From Actinomadura luteofluorescens (GTDB lineage Bacteria; Actinomycetota; Actinomycetes; Streptosporangiales; Streptosporangiaceae), in contig NZ_JACCBA010000001.1 in assembly GCF_013409365.1 (NCBI RefSeq), forward strand, positions 9,300,001-9,364,000: a stretch of DNA of 64,000 nt, read 5' to 3'. The notes beneath the pieces are model-generated. The model worked only from the letters and a program-made list of their open reading frames with translations, had not been told where the DNA came from and searched no databases. The position numbers were made by a program, and so were the translations under genes. Shown one piece after another: positions 17,641 through 25,805 of the stretch (positions are counted from its first letter, which is position 1; every line of letters begins with the position of its first letter).

Positions 17641-18618
17641 ATGGCCGGTGTCCTGCTGCTGTCCGCGGCCGACGTGCGCGCGGTGTTCGACCTGCCCGCC
17701 GCGATCGCCTCGCAGCGGGAGGCGTTCGGCGCGCTCGGCCGCGGGCGGGCGCGGCTCGCGCCGCGGGTGCTGCTGGACGGTCCGGACGGCGACGTCGCCT
17801 TCGGCTACGTCTCCCGCCTGCCCGGCGCCGGCGCCGTCGCCAAGTTCGGGAGCGTCAACCCGGGCAACGCCGCGCGCGGCCTGCCGACCGTGGCGGCGCT
17901 GGTGACCGTCCAGGACCCGGTGGACGGCCGGCCCGTCGCGATCATCGAGGGCGAGGCCGTGACGACGCTGCGCACGTCGGCGGCGAGCGCGGTGGCGGCC
18001 GACCATCTCGCGCCGCGGGAGGCCTCCCGCCTCGCGGTCGTCGGCTGCGGCGTCCAGGGCCGCGCGCACGTGCGCGCGATGGCCGCGGTGCGTCCCCTCG
18101 CCGAGGTGGCGATGGCCTGCCGCCATCCCGGCACCTGCACCGTCGCCGCCGGGCTCGCGCGGGAGCTGGAGCTGCCGGTCGCGGCGGCGGCGTCCGCCCG
18201 CGAGGCGGTCCGGGGCGCGCAGATCGTCGTCACCGCCACCACCAGTGCCGAGCCGGTCGTCCTCGGCGCGTGGCTCGGCGCCGGGTGCACGGTCGTGAGC
18301 GTCGGATCGTTCGCGCCGGACCGGGCCGAGGTGGACGGCGAGGTCCTCGCCCGCGCCGCCTCGGTGGTGGTGGACGACGTGGCGACCGCCCTGGAGCACG
18401 CCGGCCCCGTCGTCGCCGCCGTGCGCGCGGGCGAGCTGGACCCCGGCCGGGTGCGGCCCCTGGGCCCGGTCGTCGCCGGCCTTGCCGCCGGGCGCCGCTC
18501 CGGATCCGACATCGTCTTCTACAACAGCGTCGGCCTCGGCGTGCAGGACGCGGCGGCGGCGTCCGTCATCGTCGACCGGGCCCGCGCGGCCGGCGCCGGC
18601 ACGCTCGTGGAGCTCTGA
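17641..18618 (+). CDS. Ornithine cyclodeaminase / mu-crystallin family protein, probable delta1-pyrroline-2-carboxylate reductase
   Basis: 325-aa NAD(P)-binding protein of the OCD/mu-crystallin family. N-terminal half includes KFGSVNPGN and TTLRTSAASAVAADHLAPRE; the Rossmann motif LAVVGCGVQGRAHVRAM follows near residue 135. ATG 17641 is supported by GAAAGGA about 10 nt upstream; homology starts here although the frame is open further up. In hydroxyproline clusters this family (LhpI/LhpD-like) reduces delta1-pyrroline-2-carboxylate to L-proline in the trans-3-hydroxyproline branch, and here it stands immediately before the regulator and the 4-hydroxyproline genes. True ornithine cyclodeaminase or an alanine dehydrogenase-like role cannot be excluded. 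Confidence 0.82.
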   Translation: MAGVLLLSAADVRAVFDLPAAIASQREAFGALGRGRARLAPRVLLDGPDGDVAFGYVSRLPGAGAVAKFGSVNPGNAARGLPTVAALVTVQDPVDGRPVAIIEGEAVTTLRTSAASAVAADHLAPREASRLAVVGCGVQGRAHVRAMAAVRPLAEVAMACRHPGTCTVAAGLARELELPVAAAASAREAVRGAQIVVTATTSAEPVVLGAWLGAGCTVVSVGSFAPDRAEVDGEVLARAASVVVDDVATALEHAGPVVAAVRAGELDPGRVRPLGPVVAGLAAGRRSGSDIVFYNSVGLGVQDAAAASVIVDRARAAGAGTLVEL

Positions 18619-18645
18619 CCCCTCCGGGCCGCCGAGTACACTGGC

Positions 18646-18663
18646 CGTTCGATAGAGCGAACG
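18646..18663. promoter_or_regulatory. Operator copy 1, CGTTCG-N6-CGAACG
   Basis: Perfect 6-bp inverted arms CGTTCG (18646-18651) and CGAACG (18658-18663) around ATAGAG. It begins 4 nt after TACACT (18637-18642), a good -10 candidate, so it would overlap the transcription start of the XRE-cupin regulator gene. The same arms and spacing recur at 19361-19378 in front of the dehydrogenase operon. Most simply this is the regulator's autoregulatory site. Confidence 0.75.
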
Positions 18664-18693
18664 TGAGCGAGCGAGCGGACGAGGGGCGGGAGC

Positions 18694-19305
18694 GTGGGGG
18701 CGTCAGGGGAATCGGTGCGGGACGTGCTGGCCGGCAACCTGCGCCGGGCGCGGCTGGAGCTCGGCCTGTCGCTGTCGGAGCTGTCCCGCCGATCGAAGAT
18801 CGGCAAGGCGACGCTGTCCCAGCTGGAGGCGGGCGCCGGCAACCCCACGATCGAGACCGTGTTCAGCCTGTCGCGCGCGCTGGAGGTCCCCATCTCCGAC
18901 CTGCTCGACCGCCAGGAGCCGTCCGGGCTCACGGTGGTGCGGGCGGCGGAGGTGGAGGTGCTGAGCGGGGAGGGCGTCGACCTGCGGCCGCTGCGCGGCA
19001 TCGAGTCCGGCGGCGCCATGTTCGAGGTGTACGACCAGCAGGTCAGGGCCGGACGCCGGCAGGACTCGCTCGGCCACGTGGGGATGGAGCACACGATCGT
19101 CCAGTCCGGGCGGCTCGCCGTTCGGGTGGACGACCGGCACGTGGAGCTCGGGCCGGGCGACTACGTCGGCTTCGACGCGCGCCTGCCGCACAGCTACACC
19201 GCAGTCGAGGGGCCCGTCCGGTCTGTCCTGCTGCTCCAGTACAGCGCTGACCAGCGGCTTCACGCCTCGCCCGGAACTCCGTCCCATCTGGTCGAAACCC
19301 CCTGA
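18694..19305 (+). CDS. XRE-family regulator with C-terminal cupin, likely controls hydroxyproline catabolism
   Basis: 203-aa two-domain regulator. Residues 8-70 form an XRE helix-turn-helix (LRRARLELGLSLSELSRRSK, then GKATLSQLEAGAGNPTIETV); residues 110-190 form a small-molecule-binding cupin barrel with the LGPGDYVGFDARLPH strand that normally carries cupin ligands. GTG 18694 has GGAG close upstream; GTG 18715 is an alternative. It sits between the reductase gene and the dehydrogenase operon, with a CGTTCG-N6-CGAACG site before its own start and another before the next operon. A hydroxyproline or pyrroline intermediate as inducer is inference. Confidence 0.9.
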   Translation: MGASGESVRDVLAGNLRRARLELGLSLSELSRRSKIGKATLSQLEAGAGNPTIETVFSLSRALEVPISDLLDRQEPSGLTVVRAAEVEVLSGEGVDLRPLRGIESGGAMFEVYDQQVRAGRRQDSLGHVGMEHTIVQSGRLAVRVDDRHVELGPGDYVGFDARLPHSYTAVEGPVRSVLLLQYSADQRLHASPGTPSHLVETP

Positions 19306-19324
19306 ATCCGGTTCCACCCGCGCG

Positions 19325-19354
19325 TTGACAGCGCGCGCGGGACGCGCCTACTCT
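19325..19354 (+). promoter_or_regulatory. Probable vegetative promoter of the hydroxyproline dehydrogenase operon
   Basis: A consensus -35 box TTGACA at 19325-19330 is followed after 18 nt by TACTCT at 19349-19354 as a -10 box. The operator at 19361-19378 begins 6 nt after the -10, so a repressor bound there would block initiation. The start codon of the first gene is 41 nt beyond the -10. Confidence 0.7.
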
Positions 19355-19360
19355 CGGAAT

Positions 19361-19378
19361 CGTTCGGTTTAACGAACG
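19361..19378. promoter_or_regulatory. Operator copy 2, CGTTCG-N6-CGAACG
   Basis: Perfect arms CGTTCG (19361-19366) and CGAACG (19373-19378) around GTTTAA. The arms and spacing are identical to those at 18646-18663 while the spacers differ, which is what a protein-bound dyad looks like. It lies just downstream of the TTGACA/TACTCT promoter. Confidence 0.8.
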
Positions 19379-19394
19379 GCGAACGGGAGGGTCG

Positions 19395-20555
19395 ATGACG
19401 CGGGTCGTGGTGCTGGGCGCCGGGATCATCGGCGCGGCCTGCGCCCGCGAGCTGGCCCTGGCGGGCTGCGCGGTCACCGTCGCCGACCGGGGCGGGCCCG
19501 CCGCCGGGACCACCGCCCACGGCGAGGGCAACGTCCTCGTCTCCGACAAGGGGCCGGGCCCGGAGCTCGAACTGGCGCGGCTCTCGCGCGAGCTGTGGCC
19601 CGCGATCCTGGACGGCGACCCGAACGCCGGCGGCGTCGAATGGGACGCCAAGGGCGGCATCGTCGTCGCCACCACTCCGGCGGGCGCCGAGGCGCTGACG
19701 GAGTTCGCCGACGCCCAGCGCGAGGCCGGGGTCGCCGCCGATGACCTGGACGCCGCCGCCCTCGCCGCCGCCGAACCCCACCTGACGCGCGACTTCGCCA
19801 AGGCCGTCCACTACCCCGAGGACGCGCAGGTCCAGCCCGCCGGGGCGGCCGTCGCCCTGCTGGCCGCCGCCGTGCGCGCCGGCGCGGTCCTGCGCACCGG
19901 ATGCGAGGTCCTCGGCGCGGTCCGGCGCAACGGCCGCATCACCGGCGTCCGCACCTCCGGCGGGACGATCGAGGCCGACGCGGTCGTGAACGCGGCCGGC
20001 CCCTGGTCGGGGGAGGTCGCCGCGCGGCTCGGCGTCCGGCTCGGCGTCCGGCCCCGCCGCGGCGAGGTCCTGGTGACCGCGCCGATGCCGCCGACCGTCT
20101 TCCACAAGGTCTACGACGCCGACTACGTCGGCGCGGTCGGCAGCGGCGCCGGCGACCTGCAGGCGTCCGCCGTCGTCGAGTCCACCCGGGCCGGGACGAT
20201 CCTCCTCGGCTCCTCGCGCCGCCGGGTCGGGTTCGACGACCGGATCCGCCCCGAGGTGCTGTCGGTCATCGCGGCCAAGGCGCTGCGGCTCTTCCCGTCC
20301 CTGGCCGGGGTACCGGTGATGCGCGCCTACGGCGGGTTCCGCCCGTACGTCGACGACCACCTGCCCGTCATCGGCGCCGACCCGCACCTGGAGGGCCTCT
20401 GGCACGCCACGGGGCACGAGGGCGCCGGGATCGGCCTGTCCGCCGGGACCGCCGCCGTCCTGCGCGACCTCATGCTCGGCCGCGCCCCCGCGATCGACGC
20501 GGCGCCGTTCCGCGCGGACCGGCCCGCCGCCCAGTGCGAAGGAGAGACCCGATGA
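19395..20555 (+). CDS. FAD-dependent oxidoreductase, probable D-hydroxyproline dehydrogenase catalytic subunit
   Basis: 386-aa DAO-superfamily flavoprotein: GxGxxG motif VVVLGAGIIGAACAREL at the N-terminus, GTTAHGEGNVLVSDKGPG around residue 37, and the C-terminal HATGHEGAGIGLSAG FAD motif. ATG 19395 is preceded by GGGAGGG. It is the first gene of a tightly packed operon and overlaps the small [2Fe-2S] protein gene (ATGA). The trio DAO-type subunit, small ferredoxin-like subunit and NAD/FAD subunit is the arrangement of heteromeric D-hydroxyproline dehydrogenases (LhpB/E/F type), which oxidise cis-4-hydroxy-D-proline to 1-pyrroline-4-hydroxy-2-carboxylate. Hydrogen-cyanide synthase- or octopine oxidase-type enzymes share the architecture, but the pathway genes that follow favour hydroxyproline. 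Confidence 0.88.
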   Translation: MTRVVVLGAGIIGAACARELALAGCAVTVADRGGPAAGTTAHGEGNVLVSDKGPGPELELARLSRELWPAILDGDPNAGGVEWDAKGGIVVATTPAGAEALTEFADAQREAGVAADDLDAAALAAAEPHLTRDFAKAVHYPEDAQVQPAGAAVALLAAAVRAGAVLRTGCEVLGAVRRNGRITGVRTSGGTIEADAVVNAAGPWSGEVAARLGVRLGVRPRRGEVLVTAPMPPTVFHKVYDADYVGAVGSGAGDLQASAVVESTRAGTILLGSSRRRVGFDDRIRPEVLSVIAAKALRLFPSLAGVPVMRAYGGFRPYVDDHLPVIGADPHLEGLWHATGHEGAGIGLSAGTAAVLRDLMLGRAPAIDAAPFRADRPAAQCEGETR

Positions 20556-20860
20556 GCGCGCGACTCGTTCCCGCCGCCGGCGACCGCACGGGGCGCCGCC
20601 CCGACGTTCCGCTGCGGATCACCGTGGACGGCGAGCCCGTGGACGGCGTCGCCGGCCAGACCCTCGCCGGAGTGCTGCTGGCGGCCGGCCGGCGCACCTG
20701 GCGGCGGGGCCCCTCCGGCGCCCCGCGCGGCGTGTTCTGCGGGATCGGCGCCTGCTTCGACTGCCTCCTCACCGTCAACGGCGTCCGCGACGTGCGCGCC
20801 TGCCGCCGCCGCGCCCGCGACGGCGACGCCGTCGCGACCCAGTCCCGGGACGCCCGGTGA
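20552..20860 (+). CDS. Small (2Fe-2S)-binding subunit of D-hydroxyproline dehydrogenase
   Basis: 102-aa ferredoxin-like protein. The segment FCGIGACFDCLLTVNG supplies the Cx4Cx2C ligands and the fourth cysteine follows in DVRACRRR. It resembles the gamma subunit of heteromeric sarcosine/D-hydroxyproline dehydrogenases that shuttles electrons between the two flavin subunits. Start ATG 20552 overlaps the preceding stop (ATGA) and its own stop overlaps the next start (GTGA), consistent with stoichiometric synthesis of the three subunits. Confidence 0.9.
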   Translation: MSARLVPAAGDRTGRRPDVPLRITVDGEPVDGVAGQTLAGVLLAAGRRTWRRGPSGAPRGVFCGIGACFDCLLTVNGVRDVRACRRRARDGDAVATQSRDAR

Positions 20861-22281
20861 GCCGGCACGTCGTGGTCGTCGGCTCCGGGCCCGCGGGGCT
20901 CGGCGCGGCGGCGGGCGCGCTGCGGGCCGGGGCCCGGGTCACGCTGCTCGACGCGGCCGAGGACCCCGGCGGCCAGTACCACCGGATGCCGCCCGCCGCG
21001 TTCGGCGCCGCCCGCCCCGGCCGCCTGCACCACGGGTGGCGCGGCTTCGAGCGGCTGCGCGACCGCGTGCTCGGCCATCCGCGCTGCGCCTGGTGGCCCG
21101 AGAGCGCCGTCTGGTCCGTCGACCGCACCGAACAGGGGCCGCCGCACGTCCACGTGCTGCGAGGTGAGGCCGACGGCGCCGGACGGGAACGGCACGTCCT
21201 GCGCCCGGACGGGCTGGTGCTCGCGCCGGGCGCCCACGACCGCGTCCTGCCGTTCCCCGGCTGGGAGCTGCCCGGCGTCTACACCGCCGGGGCGGCGCAG
21301 GCGCTGGCCAAGGGGGAGCGCCTGGTCGTCGGCGACCCCGTCCTGATCGCCGGCTCTGGACCGTTCCTGCTCCCGGTCGCGGCGTCGCTGATCGAGGCCG
21401 GCGCCACCGTCCTGGAGGTGCTGGAGGCCAACCCCGCCGCCACCGTCGCCCGCGGCTGGGCCGCGCGCCCGTGGGAGCTGGCGGCGCAGGCGGGCAAGGC
21501 GGGGGAGCTCGCGGGGTACGCGGGGCTCCTGGCCCGGCACCGCGTCCCGTACCGGACGGGCCGCGCCGTGATCGAGGCCCGGGGCGACGGGCGCGTCGAA
21601 GAGGCGGTCACGGCGCGGCTCCACCACGACTGGTCGGTCGTGCCCGGCACCGAGCGCACCGTCCCGGTGGACGCGCTCTGCGTCACCCACGGCTTCAGCC
21701 CGCAGCTCGAACTGCCCGTCGCCGCGGGCTGCCGGCTGCGCGGCGGCGCGTTCACCGACGTCGACGACGATCAGCGCACCAGCGTCCCCGGCGTCTACGC
21801 CGCCGGGGAGATCACCGGCATCGCCGGGGCGCCCGCGGCCCGCACCGAGGGGCTGCTCGCCGGCTGGGCCGCCGGGGGAGGGGACCCCGGCGACCGCGCG
21901 GCCGCCGCCCTGCGCCGGCGCCGCGACCGGGCGCGCGCGTTCGCCGGACGGCTCGCCGCCGCGCACCCCGTCGGCGCGGCGTGGCCCGGCTGGCTGCGCC
22001 CCGACACGATCGTCTGCCGCTGCGAGGAGACCGACTACGGGACCCTCCTGCACGCCGCGGACGGCGCGGCCGCCGGCTCCGCGCGCGCCGTCAGGCTCGG
22101 TACCCGCGCCGGCCTCGGCCCCTGCCAGGCCCGCGTCTGCGGCCCCACGGTCGCCGAACTGCTCCGCGGCCGGGCGGGCGGAGGCGATCCCCACCGCCGG
22201 CCCGTCGCCCAGCCCATCCGGCTCGGCGAGCTCGCGAACCCTCCAGTTGACACACCCGACAAGAAAGAGAGCGCCCGATGA
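20857..22281 (+). CDS. NAD(P)/FAD-dependent oxidoreductase with C-terminal BFD-like iron-sulfur domain, D-hydroxyproline dehydrogenase subunit
   Basis: 474 aa. N-terminal FAD-binding Rossmann motif VVVVGSGPAGLGAAAGAL and DAAEDPGGQYHRMP; a second nucleotide motif around residue 165 (VLIAGSGPFLLPVAASLIEA); then GVYAAGEITGIAGAPAARTEG. The C-terminal 90 residues have CRCEET and GPCQARVCG, the four-cysteine BFD-like [2Fe-2S] module. This is the larger accessory subunit of the three-part dehydrogenase. GTG start overlaps the upstream stop; its stop overlaps the deaminase start (ATGA). Confidence 0.9.
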   Translation: MSRHVVVVGSGPAGLGAAAGALRAGARVTLLDAAEDPGGQYHRMPPAAFGAARPGRLHHGWRGFERLRDRVLGHPRCAWWPESAVWSVDRTEQGPPHVHVLRGEADGAGRERHVLRPDGLVLAPGAHDRVLPFPGWELPGVYTAGAAQALAKGERLVVGDPVLIAGSGPFLLPVAASLIEAGATVLEVLEANPAATVARGWAARPWELAAQAGKAGELAGYAGLLARHRVPYRTGRAVIEARGDGRVEEAVTARLHHDWSVVPGTERTVPVDALCVTHGFSPQLELPVAAGCRLRGGAFTDVDDDQRTSVPGVYAAGEITGIAGAPAARTEGLLAGWAAGGGDPGDRAAAALRRRRDRARAFAGRLAAAHPVGAAWPGWLRPDTIVCRCEETDYGTLLHAADGAAAGSARAVRLGTRAGLGPCQARVCGPTVAELLRGRAGGGDPHRRPVAQPIRLGELANPPVDTPDKKESAR

Positions 22282-23207
22282 GCGACAGCAAGCCCCTGAG
22301 CCTCGGCGGCGTCATCGTGGCGACGGCCCTGCCCTACCGCGAGGACGCCGCCGCCCCCGCCGGGCTCGCCGTCGACCACGACCGGTACGCCGAGCACTGC
22401 CGCTGGCTCGTCGACAACGGCTGCCGGGGCGTCGGCCCGAACGGGTCCCTCGGCGAGTACTCCTCGCTGACCGACGACGAGCGCCGCCGCGTCGCCCGCA
22501 CCGCCGTCGAGGCGGTCGGCCGGGACGGCGTCGTCGTGGTCGGCGTGCACGGCCCCGGCTCCCACCAGGCCCGGCACTGGGCGCAGATCGCGGCGGAGGA
22601 CGGCGCCGACGGCGTGCTGTGCCTGCCGCCGACGATGTACCGGGCCAACCGCGGCGAGATCATCGCGCACTTCGAGGCCGTCGCGTCCGTGGGCCTGCCG
22701 GTCATGGTCTACAACAACCCCATCGACACCAAGGTCGATCTCACCCCGGACCTGCTCGCCGAGATCGCCCAGATCGACGGGGTCGTCGCGGTCAAGGAGT
22801 TCTCCGGCGACGTCCGCCGCGTCCTGGAGATCCGGGAGCGGGCCCCGGGCCTGGAGGTCGTCGCCGGCGCCGACGACGTCACCCTGGAGGCGCTGCTCAT
22901 GGGCGCGACCGGCTGGTTCGCGGGCTTCCCCAACGTCTTCCCCGCCGAGTCGGCGCTGCTGTTCGAGCTGGCCACGGCCGGGAAGCTGGAGGAGGCCCGC
23001 GCCCTGTACGAGCCGCTGGTCGCGGCGTTCCGCTGGGACTCGCGCACCGAGTTCGTCCAGGCGATCAAGCTTGGCATGGAGCAGGTCGGCCGGTACGGCG
23101 GCCCCTGCCGCCCGCCGCGCGGCCCCCTCGTGCCCGAGCACCGCGCCGCCGTCACCGCCGACATGGACCGCGCGATCGAGGCCCTCGCGCGGCGGCGGGC
23201 CGCCTGA
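22278..23207 (+). CDS. DHDPS-family protein, probable 1-pyrroline-4-hydroxy-2-carboxylate deaminase
   Basis: 309-aa class I aldolase-fold lyase of the dihydrodipicolinate synthase family. The Schiff-base lysine is Lys173 in VVAVKEFSGD and the partner tyrosine Tyr145 in VMVYNNP; GPNGSLGEYSSL is the substrate-carboxylate loop, differing from the GTTGE of true DapA. In hydroxyproline pathways this family (LhpC/HypD) deaminates and ring-opens 1-pyrroline-4-hydroxy-2-carboxylate to 2-oxoglutarate semialdehyde, exactly the step needed between the dehydrogenase upstream and the semialdehyde dehydrogenase downstream. Start and stop overlap both neighbours. Confidence 0.88.
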   Translation: MSDSKPLSLGGVIVATALPYREDAAAPAGLAVDHDRYAEHCRWLVDNGCRGVGPNGSLGEYSSLTDDERRRVARTAVEAVGRDGVVVVGVHGPGSHQARHWAQIAAEDGADGVLCLPPTMYRANRGEIIAHFEAVASVGLPVMVYNNPIDTKVDLTPDLLAEIAQIDGVVAVKEFSGDVRRVLEIRERAPGLEVVAGADDVTLEALLMGATGWFAGFPNVFPAESALLFELATAGKLEEARALYEPLVAAFRWDSRTEFVQAIKLGMEQVGRYGGPCRPPRGPLVPEHRAAVTADMDRAIEALARRRAA

Positions 23208-24208
23208 TGCGCTCGGCCCGGTCGATCAGCGCGGTCGACTCCCACACCGAGGGGATGCCGACGCGCGTCGTCACCGGCGGCGTCGCGCCCATCCCGGGCG
23301 CCACGATGGCCGAGCGGCGCCGCCACGCCGTGGAGCACCTGGACGGGCTGCGCCGCTTCCTGGTGGACGAGCCGCGCGGCCACCCCGCGATGAGCGGCGC
23401 CCTGCTCCAGCCGCCCACCCGCCCGGACGCCGACTGGGGGGTCGTCTACGTCGAGGTCAGCGGGTTCCTGCCGATGTGCGGGCACGGCACCATCGGCGTG
23501 GCGACCGTCCTCGTCGAGACCGGGATGGTGGAGGTGACCGAGCCGGAGACGATCGTGCGGCTGGACACCCCGGCCGGTCTCGTCGAGGCCCGCGTCGCGG
23601 TCCGCGACGGCGTCGCCGAGCACGTGACGCTCCGCAACGTCGCCTCGTTCGCGCTCCGGCAGGACGCCGTGGTGACGGTGCCCGGTCTCGGGGACGTCCG
23701 CTACGACCTGGCCTACGGCGGCAACTTCTACGCCATCACCGACCTGGAGCCGCTCGGCCTGCCGTTCGACCGGGCCCGCAAGGAGGACATCCTCCGGGTC
23801 GGGCTCGCGATCATGGAGGCGATCAACGGGACCGACCGCCCCGTCCATCCCGCCGACCCGCTGATCGGAGGCTGCAAGCACGTCCAGTTCCTCGCGCCAG
23901 GGTCGGACGCCAAGCGCTCCCGCAACGCGATGGCCATCCATCCGGGCTGGTTCGACCGGTCCCCGTGCGGCACCGGCACGTCCGCCCGCATGGCGCAGCT
24001 GCACGCCCGCGGCGAGCTGCCGCTGCACACCGAGTTCGTCAACGAGTCGTTCATCGGCACCCGGTTCACCGGGCGCCTGGTCGGCACCGCCGAGGCCGGC
24101 GGCCTGCCCGCGGTGATCCCCGAGTTCACCGGGCGGGCCTGGATCACCGGCACCGCCACCTACCTGCTCGACCCCGCCGACCCCTTCCCCGAGGGCTTCG
24201 TCCTCTAG
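23207..24208 (+). CDS. Proline racemase family protein, 4-hydroxyproline 2-epimerase
   Basis: 333 aa. Both catalytic cysteines are present: Cys91 in MCGHGTIG and Cys254 in SPCGTGTSA. Having two cysteines marks a racemase/epimerase; dehydratases for trans-3-hydroxyproline replace the first with Ser or Thr. With the neighbouring D-hydroxyproline dehydrogenase, the likely reaction is trans-4-hydroxy-L-proline to cis-4-hydroxy-D-proline, the first step of the pathway. ATG 23207 shares one base with the preceding stop (TGATG). A 97-bp gap then precedes the permease gene. Confidence 0.92.
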   Translation: MRSARSISAVDSHTEGMPTRVVTGGVAPIPGATMAERRRHAVEHLDGLRRFLVDEPRGHPAMSGALLQPPTRPDADWGVVYVEVSGFLPMCGHGTIGVATVLVETGMVEVTEPETIVRLDTPAGLVEARVAVRDGVAEHVTLRNVASFALRQDAVVTVPGLGDVRYDLAYGGNFYAITDLEPLGLPFDRARKEDILRVGLAIMEAINGTDRPVHPADPLIGGCKHVQFLAPGSDAKRSRNAMAIHPGWFDRSPCGTGTSARMAQLHARGELPLHTEFVNESFIGTRFTGRLVGTAEAGGLPAVIPEFTGRAWITGTATYLLDPADPFPEGFVL

Positions 24209-24305
24209 GGGGGCCGGCCGGCTCTTCCCGAGCCCTGCACGGCGGCCCTGACCGCCGCTCCACACCCACCTTGGTATTCCCCTGCACCAGTCGGGAGGGA
24301 CCTCC

Positions 24306-25805
24306 ATGTCCCAAGCCATGCCGAAAACACGACCACCGCGGGGCCCGGCCGGGTCCGCGCTGTTCACCCGGGCCGGCGTCTTCCGCCTGAAACCCGTCGA
24401 CTCCTCGGAGGAGGAGACCCCGGGCGGCCTCCGCCGCACCATGGGGCTGTGGCAGCTCGTCGCGCTCAGCCTCGGCGGGCTCGTCGGCGCGGGCGTGTTC
24501 TCGCTCGCCGGCGTCGTCGCCCACGACGACGCCGGGCCCGGCGTGATGATCTCCTTCCTGATCGCCATCATCGCCAGCGCCGCCGCCGCGCTCTGCTACG
24601 CCGAGTTCGCCGGCACCATCCCGAAGGCCGGCTCCGCCTACACCTACTCCTACGCCGCGCTCGGCGAGGCGATCGGGTGGGCGATCGGATGGGACCTGCT
24701 GCTGGAGTACACCGCGATCGTCGCCGTCGTCGCGATCGCCATCTCCGGCTACCTGTCCTACATTCTCGACCAGATCGGCCTGGACATCCCGGACTGGGCG
24801 CTCGGCGCGCCCGGCACCGGCGCCGGCCACAAGGTCGACCTCTTCGCGGCGCTGCTGTGCCTGCTGCTGGCGTTCGTGCTGTCGCGCGGGACGAAGGAGT
24901 CCGCGCGGTTCGAGACGATCCTCGTCGTGGTCAAGCTCGCCATCGTCGCGCTGGTCATCGTCGCGGGAGCGTTCCACGTCTCCGCCGGCAACTTCAGCCC
25001 GTTCCTGCCGTTCGGCATCGGCGGGGCCGTCGCCGGGGCCGCCACCACCTTCTTCGCCGTGTACGGCTACGACGCCATGAGCGCGGCCGCGGAGGAGAGC
25101 GCCGAGGCCAAGAAGGTGCTCCCGAAGGCGATCGTCATCTCGCTGGCCATCGCCGCGGTCATCTACCTGCTGGTCTGCATCGTCCTGCTCGGCATGCAGG
25201 ACTACCGGCAGATCGACGTCAAGAGCCCGTTCTCCAGCGCGCTCGCCTCGGTCGGCCTGACCGGCCTCGGCACGATCGTCGCGGTCGGCGCCGTCGTCGG
25301 CATCACCACCTCCGCGCTCGCGAACATGCTGGCGGTCACGCGCGTCTGGTTCTCGATGAGCCGGGACGGCCTGCTGCCCGCCTACTTCGCCCGCAACCAC
25401 CCGCGGCGGCAGGTGCCGACCCGCGTCATCTGGCTCGTCGGGATCGGCTCGGCGGTCATCGCGGGCCTGCTGCCCATCAAGGAGGCGGCCGACCTCACCA
25501 ACATCGGCATCCTGATGGCGTTCATCGTCGTCGCGATTGCCGTCATGGTGATGCGCCGCACCCGCCCCGACCTGCCGCGCTCGTTCCGCACCCCCTGGGT
25601 GCCGGTGGTGCCGCTCGTCGGCATCGCCTTCTCGATCTGGCTGATCGCCAACCTCGACTGGATCACCTGGGTCCGGTTCGCGGTGTGGATGGTGATCGGC
25701 CTGGTCGTCTACGCGCTGTACGGGTACCGCAACTCGGTGGAGAACCGGGCGCCGCGGTCCGCCCGCACCGCCCCGAACACCGAGGACGAAGGGAGCACCT
25801 CATGA
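24306..25805 (+). CDS. APC-superfamily amino acid permease
   Basis: 499 aa with a 45-residue cytoplasmic N-terminus and about 12 hydrophobic segments. The first helix contains LSLGGLVGAGVFSLAG, matching the conserved GxGIF-type substrate-binding break in APC permeases; GSAYTYSYAALGEAIGWAIG and YDAMSAAAEESAEAKKVLPKA are further family signatures. ATG 24306 has GGGAGGGA upstream. It ends by overlapping the semialdehyde dehydrogenase start (ATGA), so it is part of the hydroxyproline operon and probably imports hydroxyproline or proline (inference from context). Confidence 0.9.
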   Translation: MSQAMPKTRPPRGPAGSALFTRAGVFRLKPVDSSEEETPGGLRRTMGLWQLVALSLGGLVGAGVFSLAGVVAHDDAGPGVMISFLIAIIASAAAALCYAEFAGTIPKAGSAYTYSYAALGEAIGWAIGWDLLLEYTAIVAVVAIAISGYLSYILDQIGLDIPDWALGAPGTGAGHKVDLFAALLCLLLAFVLSRGTKESARFETILVVVKLAIVALVIVAGAFHVSAGNFSPFLPFGIGGAVAGAATTFFAVYGYDAMSAAAEESAEAKKVLPKAIVISLAIAAVIYLLVCIVLLGMQDYRQIDVKSPFSSALASVGLTGLGTIVAVGAVVGITTSALANMLAVTRVWFSMSRDGLLPAYFARNHPRRQVPTRVIWLVGIGSAVIAGLLPIKEAADLTNIGILMAFIVVAIAVMVMRRTRPDLPRSFRTPWVPVVPLVGIAFSIWLIANLDWITWVRFAVWMVIGLVVYALYGYRNSVENRAPRSARTAPNTEDEGSTS

